Source: Diplolepis rosae (Eukaryota > Arthropoda > Insecta > Hymenoptera > Diplolepididae). Taken from it: DNA of 64,000 bases. The translations under genes and the position numbers were made by a program. Positions 55,822 through 64,000 of this stretch are shown in pieces. The stretch covers positions 1,054,001-1,118,000 of the forward strand of contig JAPYXD010000686.1 in the NCBI GenBank assembly GCA_030998225.1, given 5' to 3'. The stretch's first letter is position 1. Every line of letters starts with the position of its first letter. Below the pieces are notes generated by a model. The model worked only from the letters and a program-made list of their open reading frames with translations, had not been told where the DNA came from and did not search any database.

Positions 55822-56776
55822 TCAGCTTACGGCACTGTGATCCTTCCTATAGACAGGTGCGCTAGAATTCTCACTACCTTCGTATGAAGCATCCTCGGAT
55901 AATAAGTTTTCTTCCGTCTTGATCAATGGTTTAGGCTGTTCTCCTCGACATGACCGTTTTCTCAGTCTAGCTGCTATTGACCTTTGATCAAGGGTGGGCT
56001 TTCTGTAATTTTCGGGAGGCTGATATAAACTATATACGTCAGCAGAACTCGACACTCCGTGCAGTCTGTGTCTTCGAGTCGCAATTCCAGTAGCTTGAGT
56101 CGCTGGACGTTTTTGTATCGATGGGGATGTTCTAAATCCTGAGCTTGTTGAAGGGTTGGATAATGGCGCTGCTTGAGACTGCGTTACTCTACCAGTCGTC
56201 GACTTTGCTTGAGCAATCGGATTATTCCTCTTTCCTTCATTCATTTCGGTTGGTTTCGTTTTAAGCGGCAATACGCGATGTACTGTTTGAGTAGGATGTG
56301 ATGCCCGGATCAGCTTACCTTTTTCGTTTTGGTGTGACTTTCGAGAAGGAACTTTTGATTGCGCAGGTTCATTGACAATATTGCTGGGGTCACAGTTAAT
56401 CTTTACTATAGGGTTTGCAGATAAGGCTTCTACCCCGCGATTCAACTTTCCCTTTTTGTACTCAAATATAAATTGATATTTCTTCCCGTGCTTTTGGCGG
56501 CTGGTGATACTGCTTTTTCACAATAACAATATCGTCAGTATCCGGAATTCTGTGCTGAGCGTTTTGAGTTGCGCTGAGAAATTCGCCATTAATATGGAAC
56601 ATATCCGAGAAATCCTTTGCCCAACCCAGCACTAAATATTTTTCTGGTGTATTTAGGTGAGCTACGTGAAGGGTATTGATGACCTTTCCAATCCGATCCA
56701 CATGACCACCGTCCTCCTCGGTTTCCGAATCCTCGGAATTTACTCCTTCAACGGAGATGGGAAAATCGTTAAACAC
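55822..56776 (-). pseudogene. Ty3/gypsy pol remnant (RT entry region plus unknown C-terminal piece)
   Basis: ORF 56776-56462 ends with KYLVLGWAKDFSDMFHINGE and DTDDIVIVKKQYHQPPKAREE, the stretch leading into gypsy RT (…F…GE…H-I-T-D--PI--KQYR-PP--REEI). RT itself does not follow. After a frame change, ORF 56445-55822 is a basic, Ser/Pro-rich 207-residue protein (ending RKDHSAVS) that could be a pol or gag tail. The join suggests a large internal deletion. Confidence 0.5.
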
Positions 56777-56928
56777 GAAATGGAATCAAGCAGTTTAACT
56801 ATTACAGTACCCAGAGTATTAACTGATCTGAATCAATTCGGTCCTCCAGAAACTGTACTGTTCTGGGACGCTCCTTCTGTATGGGACTCGTCGTGGCGTC
56901 CTAACGGCGGTCCTGAGAGTAGTTTTAA

Positions 56929-58543
56929 TGATACGTCCCGAGCAAAAGGCGAGGGTAGGTTGGATTTTTGGATGCAAGGGAGGAGGTTAGCTGATTATAT
57001 CAGGTTGGTAAGGCCTGATAATTTATTTTTGTTTGTGGGTACGTTGTCACCTTTCAGGTCTATGGGCCCTGAGTTGTTCACAATGATAACAAAACACTGG
57101 ATTTACGAATATATAAGGTAATTTATTATAAATTAATAAGTTGCTGCACGAGTTTTCATCAAATGATACTTAGTTGGTAACTTACTCGTCTACCTCTTAA
57201 ATTAGATGGCAAAAGAGAGAATTGTCGTTTATTACTCCTATTATTGCAAGTCAACGCGCACAAATCCTTGCAGGATAGTTGGGTTTTGTTTGAGTCTCCG
57301 TGAGGTAGCAAAACAACGATAAATTTTGCAGGAGGTATGGTGTAAGGGATGCATGTCCACCAGCAACTGATGTGATCAATTATCCGCTTACGTATCGTAA
57401 GCTATTTCTCGTACACGAGAAATGAATCAAACATGCACTTGTTAACAAGATAGGTTAGTTCGTCCCGATTTCAGAAATGAATCACTATTAATCGACACGA
57501 CTAAATACGAACGATGCACGTAATCCAAAGGAACTATCTAGCACTACGGTTTCCGGACTTGCACCACTTAAGGGCCAAGGATTTTATTTACCAAGTACCG
57601 AATGTTGAGTTGCTCATAGAAATCCAATGAGACTTACGTTTATCGAAGGGTCTGCTCACGACGTTGAATTACCGGTTCAGACCTAACAACCGTACAACTG
57701 TTCGGAACCTAATGACAAACCTCCAGTGGTGAATCTGGGGTATATATATTATTGGATCTTCCAATGGTGACTGCAGTGGGAGTGGATCGCGCAAACTTGT
57801 ATAATTCACGCGCCGTGCAAATTTGTATAAAGTCACGCGCGGTGCAATTCTGTATAAAGTCACGTTCGATCAAAGATCTATGTTTCTCTCCCACCATGGT
57901 CTATTACTATTGGTCGATGTTGATTTGCAATTTGGATTTTATATCCCTTCTATTCTCTCTCTTACCTATTCTTATTCCTAATCAACAAGTAGATCCAGGT
58001 ATGTCTGCATCTACTTAGTTGTAGCTTATATTTTATGTGTTACAGCCTATGATTGATTGATTGATTGATTATCTCTAATCAATCAATCCTTATATTTGTG
58101 ATAACATTTTTTCTTATTTGTAGATGGCTTATGATTAATTGATAAATTATTATTGATTTTTATCAATATTAATAATAATTGTATGCTTAAATACTAACAG
58201 GGATGGTATAATAATTATTAATTAAAGCAGTAATTTGTCAATGTTAATAGCGCCATGCCAGTAACCTGTTACCCTCTTGCCAGGTCACTAGCGCTGCATC
58301 ACTATATTATCGACGCGCGGCATGATTCACTGACTAATTACCGCGCGGGAAATAACCGTATGGACCGAGAGATGCTCGTCTTTATCAGTTGTTACCAAGT
58401 GTCGATCCGATTTATCGATGTGAGGTTGCGCATTAGTTTACCTCCGCAGAATAATTACCCGGTGTCCTACGAGGACTATTACATTGATCAGGGCCACCTT
58501 CTCCCCTTGAAGAGGGGATCTTCTGTGGTTCCTGAGACTGGTG
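56929..58543 (+). mobile_element. Second copy of the TACG-flanked element, continuing into a spliced gene
   Basis: Starts TGATACGTCCCGAGC and is about 95% like 16577-17600 for the first ~800 bp, including the TATATATA box near 57740. It then diverges but stays alignable to the end of the other copy (for example GCACAGCG/GCGCC…, CCCGGTCC/CCCGGTGTCC, GCCCTTGCACAGGGG / CCCCTTGAAGAGGGG). No GGGATGTAACA end is present. A candidate exon 58240-58543 (…CCTGAGACTGGTG|GTAAGT) fills its last part. Confidence 0.7.
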
Positions 58544-58625
58544 GTAAGTACTCCTTGTTCATTTCTCTAAGTGCAGTGCTTCTGACCGGTCGTTAATTAA
58601 GTTTCTCTATTCACGTGCTTAGGAT

Positions 58626-59132
58626 ATGTCGGGGTCGCTAAGTCGGGCTGATTCATTCGAGTCCTTCCTCGCGGAGTGCTTTAATGTTTCCTCGTCGACA
58701 ATTGATAGCGATACAATGGAATCAACGTGCGACTCGTTGGTTCAAAGTGCGGCTGACTTTGATATGTCGTTGCTAGGGCCGGTCGGTGAAGGTGAGTCCG
58801 TGGTTGAAGCAACCACCGTGGATGTCCCCAGTGGTGCCGCCTCATGCCGGGATAGCATGAAGCTCCGGCTCTCAGAGATCGAAGACCTCCTGGGAGTGTA
58901 TCAGTTCGCGTTTTGGCGCGTTTCTCCTAGTGCAGCGATACCTTTAATAGTTTCGCTGTGTCGCAATGAACTAGGGTTGCGGGTCAAAGAAACCGATTTC
59001 ACCCTGGTTCGGGAACTTGATCGCCGACGGTCCGATGTTTTATTGCGCGTGCCGACCGTTGTCCTAAAACGGCAAATCCTGGCAGCTAAGGACCTTTTGA
59101 AGTTGCGTGGATATTTCGTGGATTTCGCCTAG
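58626..59132 (+). CDS. ORF1 of the spliced Cys-rich gene family, 168 aa
   Basis: An intact ORF just after an acceptor-like GTGCTTAG (58615-58622). The N-terminus is Ser/acid-rich (SGSLSRADSFESFLAE, DSDTMESTCDSLVQSAADFD). The C-terminal half (LRLSEIEDLLGVYQ… LGLRVKETDFTLVRELDRRR, SDVLLRVPTVVLKRQILAAK, LKLRGYFVDFA) has the rhythm of the RNA-binding region of transposon ORF1/baculovirus FP-type proteins: weak evidence. Stop TAG is followed directly by GTGTGT, a donor, just as in the minus-strand copy at 44758. Alignment of the last ~43 residues to that copy (RVSFRKIKETF…CFIDPA) is clear. Confidence 0.6.
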   Translation: MSGSLSRADSFESFLAECFNVSSSTIDSDTMESTCDSLVQSAADFDMSLLGPVGEGESVVEATTVDVPSGAASCRDSMKLRLSEIEDLLGVYQFAFWRVSPSAAIPLIVSLCRNELGLRVKETDFTLVRELDRRRSDVLLRVPTVVLKRQILAAKDLLKLRGYFVDFA

Positions 59133-59207
59133 GTGTGTGTTTTCCAGGTTGTGTCCTCAAAAATGGCTTGTGTTTTAAGAATTTTAAATTTGTTTTTATT
59201 GTTTCAG

Positions 59208-59779
59208 TTGTACATGGTCGTCCTCATAGACAGCTGCGGTGCGGACCCGGGTTATTCTTGGCCAAAGTCCTGCTCTTGGGAACTGAGATTGCCAACCACC
59301 TGTTTGAGGGTCAACGCTGCAGTCGGACGGCTTATGTTGGACGTGCTAGGGGCACTGCTGGGGGTCCGAGCCAAGGTAGGGCCCAAAATGATGTTTTTGT
59401 GGCTCATCGCCTTGCTTCCCTCTAGCAGGTGGCTATGATTCACCAAGAGCTGGCCAGTGAGCAAGCAGCAGAACTGCTGTCACTTGCGCACGCCCACGTG
59501 AGCACTCTTACAGCTCGGAGCTGCGTTCACTGGCCTCCTTCGTGTGCTGTTTGCCTGGGGTAAGTCACAGTAAAGTTTTTCCTAGGTATTCATGTCTTAG
59601 TATAATATTATTGTCCTAATTTCTTCCTTTCTGCTGTTGTTTTCAGGAATTCTGGAGCTGCGGGGGTGTTTTGTCTGTGTGGCAGATTCCTCCACTCTGG
59701 CCGGGGGTTTTCTCCTTGTTGGTGTGGGTCGAGTCCTGTAATTCTCCCTGGAAAGTGTAGTTTTCCTGCTTCTGAATGA
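59208..59779 (+). CDS. Cys-rich C-terminal exons of the same family
   Basis: Three exons keep one frame: 59208-59375 (56 codons; TTGTTTCAG before, AAG|GTAGGG after), 59429-59559 (43 codons plus 2 nt; CTCTAGCAG before, GG|GTAAGT after) and 59647-59779 (TTTTCAG before; stop TGA). The last two give MIHQELASEQAAELLSLAHA, then SCVHWPPSCAVCLG joined to NSGAAGVFCLCGRFLHSGRG and CWCG. The pattern C-x-H-x(2)-P…C-LG…GA…FC-x-CGRF is shared with 44148-44686 on the minus strand. The Cys/His spacing suggests a zinc-binding fold. An additional acidic terminal exon (59836-59881, MQPAEEGSSGEEDL) may exist by alternative splicing. Unknown function. Confidence 0.55.
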
Positions 59780-59881
59780 TTTGAAATTCTCTCTAACTCA
59801 GGTGTTGATTTTTAATGTTTTCTTTTCCTTTTCAGTTATGCAGCCAGCCGAGGAGGGGTCGTCCGGGGAGGAAGATTTGTG

Positions 59882-62380
59882 AGACTATCACTAATATCCT
59901 TATTTACTCTATAGTTATCATTTTATTTATTCTCTAGTTTTATTTGTTTACATTATAATGTATAAACTTTTTGTAAATGTTTTCTCCTTTTTTCCTTTTC
60001 TTATAATAATAAACCTGAATATGATACGAAAAACGCTTGAGAGACTGGTAGGGGAGGTTAGCTTAATTCCTAACCCTGTTTTCTTTATGAGGGAACTCCT
60101 CTTCTGCCCGTCTCTCTCATTATTGCATTTTGATTATTCGTTTCCCTTCTCTTATAATAGTGAAGCTATATATAACTATTACAATTATTAGTGAATTATT
60201 GCTCTAATAAATTTCCTATATTTATTATATATATATATATATATTAGCAATTTCGAGTGTTACTTATATAAAAAGAAATTAATAATAAAAAAGGGGGGAT
60301 AATTTACTTCCCGTAGGCCCATCCTTGTTTATGTTTTGAATAATAATAAATAATCTTACCGTATATCAAGAATCGTGTCAAGGATGGCCCGCTATGGGCT
60401 TAGGTGTAATTTTAGGATTATAGTTTTAATTATTCATTGCTAGTTTACAAATTCTTATGCTGTGGGATATGGGCTTATCAATATATAATTGATAAGTCCG
60501 TATAACACCTGTATTCACACATACACAGGTATGTGTGTATGCATGTATGTAGGGACCCTAAATTATGTAGGCCAAATCCGATCGGTATACATAATTGAAG
60601 GTGTATAGATTTTCGATGAAGTATTTTCAGGTTACGCGGAGAATTTCATCGTTTTTAGCCACAGGACCACCCGAATTTGGTTGCTGTGTTAATATAGCTG
60701 TATTAGAGTAGCATAAAGATTGAGGAGCATTCATGCTGTTACATCTCCCTGAAGCTTTCATGGTAGTGGTTTAAATAACCACGCCTTGTTTTTGTAAGTG
60801 TTCGTTAAGTATGTCGAAATTGTATATGCATTTATGACGTTGCATAGATACTCATAATGCATTCACAATTTTATCGACATTATTTCTTGATCGAAAGAAA
60901 GAACTTCAGGGCTTGTCTCTCATTAGTTAATATAATTGAACATTGCTGGAAATTCTTGGAAACCTCCCAAATTTCTATTCTACTAAGCTAACACAAGTTT
61001 GATGTTATTTAGGATGTTTTTGAGTATAGGTATTTGAAAATTGCAAGATGCCCTGTATTTTCTGGAATTTTCTTAATCTTATGACGCTGTAAAATGTTCT
61101 TTTTTAAAAATTTTCAAAAAATTATAGTTTTGCTAAAAAATTTCCTTTTTTCATGTAAAACTTCAGTTGCCCGAAACGTTAATTAGTTCTGTGTGATTAA
61201 AACATTTTCATAAAAGTATCGATATTTTACAAAGTTCTACCCTAATTTTTAATTTATAGCCTGATTATGATCCAAATTCTGGGGATCTATTTTATAGTTA
61301 TTTTATTGATTCCGTCTATGGCTTATTTCTAGGTTAAGTCGGCTGGCACGAGCTCATTTATTGGCCGAATCCGGCAATTTATAATTGAAAATTCGTGGTT
61401 AAGTTTTGTTGTTACCCGATTTTACCAATAACGGCTTTATTAATGGCCATACTCGTAAATATTTTTCTTAGACAAAATTTGGCCTTATCCCATTAAATAG
61501 TTAATTAATCAATTACTCGAAATATCGCTGCAGTTAATTCTAGTATTCTGTTATCAATGAAGATATGTGCCCTTATAATTCGGGGGAACCCTTAGTTATG
61601 TGGCTCAATTCTGATTGATTTACATAATTAAAGGTTTATGGATATATGGCAATGCATATCTTTTATTCTTCGCGGATATTATTCAATTATTGTTAATGGA
61701 ATCTCTCGGATTTGATTGTTCGTTTAAAATTTTCAGACCGGATAGCATACCGTATGTGGAGTTCGCTGTTCTGCATACCTATGTGTCTCATTCGTGCCTT
61801 CATGGTGGTTGTTCGTTCTACAATGCTTTTATTTCAGGTGGCCATTGTTGCGGGGCTGCCATGGAGTTTTTGATAATGATAGCCATCTTGTCGGTGCATC
61901 CATTTGTATAAGGCCCGCTGAAATATGAATTTTCGCAAGTCTAATAATGGACTTGTAATAGGCACTCATATAGGTACAGGAGAACTGCTTAATGTATATG
62001 ATTCATTCCAGGCGGTCGCGAGTCTTCTTATCGCTGGGCGGTTCGAGTTACGCTCTGGCCAAGTTGTCGGGAGTCTCGACTGCTGGTGATACGCTGCACT
62101 CTGCAAGGTGTCACATTGCATTTCTTTACATGATTGGATTATAGTTTATTATGGTTGCTCTCGGTGGGTGTGATTGACTTCTTTCTTAAGTGGGAGTGGT
62201 TTGCTAGCTTGCTACGGCTAAACTCCTCGTACTTTCGATGATCCTTATTCTTTTTCCTCTGTTGCTTTGATTGTTAGTTTATTATAGCTGCCATTATGTA
62301 TTGTGATTAATTATTGTGTATTGCTGGTGGTATCCGTAATGATGTATCGTAATTTAGGGTGATTTTTGGCAAAAATTTTG
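59882..62380. other. Mostly non-coding, with a diverged ~240-bp duplication
   Basis: AT-rich. About 60540-60780 and 61565-61820 are old direct copies (shared ACATAATTAAAGGT/ACATAATTGAAGGTGT, ATAGCAT, CCTTCATGGTGGTTG/CTTTCATGGTAGTGGTT). A TA repeat lies at 60223-60243. Acceptor-like TTTTCAG or TTCCAG sites at 60628, 61738, 61838 and 62012 precede GC-richer islands that might be non-coding exons of the upstream gene; not supported enough to call. Confidence 0.4.
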
Positions 62381-62429
62381 TCTACTTTGGTACTTGTCCT
62401 CCCTCCTCAAAAGTGTCGTTGTCATCAAC

Positions 62430-62866
62430 GACTTGCATTTGTTTATGCAATTCTAACATTTGTTGTTGGGATTGTTAATACTCTTGGAAGGGGGTGAATT
62501 TCTTCTGTGTTTGTTTGGTTGTCTATCGAAAGGGGTTGTAGTTCTATACTTCCTCTTGCTTTTCTTTTATGTTTAAATTTTTATTATTACAGGTTTTACA
62601 GTTTTTGCGGATTATTCCGTGTGTGAGGTATATAGCAGTTGTTATTATTAATAAGGTCAGTATACTGAACCCTCCCAACCAATATTTTTGGTTTAATTTA
62701 TGTTTATAATCATTGTTTTCCATGTTGAGAAGTTGTTCTTCTATGGTAGAGAGTGATTCTTCCGTATGTAGATTTTTTAATTTTTCATCTATTTTAGTTT
62801 CCCAAATAAATGATTATATGCTAGGAATATGCATCGTTTCATAGATTATTGGGGAAATTTCTGATA
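62430..62866 (-). pseudogene. env-like C-terminus with membrane anchor (remnant)
   Basis: The minus strand reads a coiled stretch (WETKIDEKLKNLHTEESLS, EEQLLNMENNDYKHKLNQ), then a clear membrane segment (GGFSILTLLIITTAIYL) and a short basic, Cys-containing tail (RKNCKTCNN). This is the layout of the C-terminus of insect errantivirus envelope proteins. An in-frame stop lies upstream, and another LTR cuts the sequence at 62868. Only the last ~110 residues are recognisable; described as a remnant only. Confidence 0.6.
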
Positions 62867-62867
62867 T

Positions 62868-64000
62868 TGTGACGTCCTAAGTTCTAATTATAATATATAT
62901 ATTTCCTATCTAAAGTCTAGAGCCAATTAGCCTAACAATGTTTCTCTGATTATTGTTAAAATTAACAATTAACCGTGTAGAGGACAGGCCAAATGAATCA
63001 AATTACAATTATTGTTAATAATAATTTATTATAAAAATACAAATTTTATTTTAACCCAAGTGACTTTTTAGTTCTTGGTTGCAGGTTGTTTTCCTTTGGT
63101 TGGTCGAGTCTGATTGGTCCAACCTTAAAGAAAAACACACCGTGAGTCTAAAGGGCTCAAAAGAAGAGAGAACTTTAATAAAAACAAGTTATTTGACTTA
63201 CCGGTTGTTCTTGATGAGGTTGCCTCTTGAAAGCGATAACCCTTTAAGCTCTGTGTATCCTCTGCTGATCGGGTACCTCCCCTAATTATCCTTGTTCACC
63301 AACAGTGGCAGGTAAATCCTTTGTTTAACCGGTATCCTTATTTTGATACCTCCATTACAATGACACTAAATCCAGTTTTATTGAAATTCACTCCGTTGTT
63401 ATTATATTGGTTTTCCCGATCACGTGGAAATTACGGCCACTTAGATTTATTGCGGTACGGCGACGACAACCGGTTCTAACGGTGCTGCTTGATCGTACGA
63501 TCCCTTAGACTCCCTTAGACTCAGACACCCACTCAGACTTAGACGCGTTTAGACTCAGACTGGTGTTTAGGCCTTGCAGCCTGGTTTATATTGTCGACTG
63601 TTGTTTCAACTCGTAGGTAGAAAGTATGGGAATTTGAGTTCCATGGTTTCAATAGCTTTTTTGAAGTTCATTAGAATCTTAGGTTTCAGTGTGGTGAGTT
63701 GAGACTATGGGACAGTTTGCTGGTGTGCTGCGTTGGTGAGCTTAGGGACTCACACCGATTTTCCAAGTCCGTGTGGGTCATGCTTTCGTGGTGTGGGTGT
63801 ACTCACATCTTCTCAAGGGCTGTGTAAACCCGTACCATCAGGTTTTTAGGTAGATTTAGTCGCAAGGGTCAATGACATTATTTGTATACATAGGTAAGTA
63901 ATAGAGTAACTATAATACAACTGTGGTAAATAAATGGTGATTATGATGTGTTTATAATTCTATTAATCTTTATATTTAAACATTGCTTTTGTTTATAAAA
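62868..64000 (-). repeat. LTR, minus orientation, runs off the window
   Basis: The end at 62868 reads TGTGACGTCC on plus, that is GGACGTCACA as a 3' LTR terminus on minus. On the minus strand a TATAAACC box (plus 63584-63590) lies about 30 bp upstream of an AGTCTGAG initiator-like site (plus about 63555), and AT-rich poly(A)-type sequence lies near 63040. It interrupts the env remnant. Whether it is a solo LTR or part of a full element cannot be seen. Confidence 0.55.

Noticed and set aside
57752..58596. Protein-coding gene in the body of the second TACG-type copy
   Set aside because: The ORF at 58255 ends in a good donor, but joining it to 58623 gives a stop after eight codons; it may be a non-coding leader exon.
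1..64000. CRISPR arrays, bacterial operons, rRNA genes
   Set aside because: None seen; tandem repeats here have long units without spacers, and genes carry spliceosomal introns.

Overview
This is AT-rich, intron-bearing eukaryotic DNA, almost certainly from an insect. Evidence: mariner-type transposons, Ty3/gypsy elements with env-like remnants, primer sites matching insect tRNA-Gly and tRNA-Tyr 3' ends, R1-like and R4-like non-LTR fragments, and exons of a dipeptidyl-peptidase gene. Hymenoptera is a reasonable guess from the transposase types, but the sequence alone does not prove it. There are no bacterial operons, rRNA genes or CRISPR arrays.

Layout. 0-2.4 kb: a TTAA-flanked foldback element, a GC-rich 146-bp tandem repeat and a CA microsatellite ending in an LTR-like terminus. 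3.66-18.35 kb: a 14.7-kb LTR element flanked by CTAT, inserted in a 147-bp satellite. It carries broken gag, protease, RNase H and env parts (RT and integrase are gone), a deleted BEL/Pao insertion, and about 5 kb of cargo: a spliced antisense gene and three Cys-rich sense ORFs. Its 3' LTR is split by a second 1.76-kb element flanked by TACG. 18.35-26.3 kb: satellite, several foldback elements and a transposase-derived gene with small acidic 5' exons (20.79-26.28 kb). 26.4-27.6 kb: a complete-length but broken mariner.

28.13-50.56 kb: two exons of a DPP4/DPP6/DPP10-family gene separated by a 22-kb intron full of mobile elements. These include a foldback with 512-bp arms, a mariner fragment, a gypsy RT fragment, a second gypsy element with RT, RNase H and integrase (32.36-37.24 kb), a DUF4817-type transposase, an R1-like 5' half, a spliced Cys-rich gene on the minus strand (44.1-44.96 kb), and an R4-like RT scrap. 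52.6-57 kb: R1-like fragments, a tRNA-derived SINE, a second mariner and a gypsy pol remnant. 56.93-59.9 kb: a relative of the TACG-flanked element, continuous with a spliced gene homologous to the 44-kb gene. 62.4-64 kb: an env C-terminus on the minus strand, broken by a further LTR that runs off the window.

The most interesting candidates are (a) the cargo of the 14.7-kb LTR element, and (b) the two-copy spliced gene family with a conserved Cys-rich C-terminal domain. I recognise neither. All host and transposon calls come from reading motifs by eye; no database was searched.
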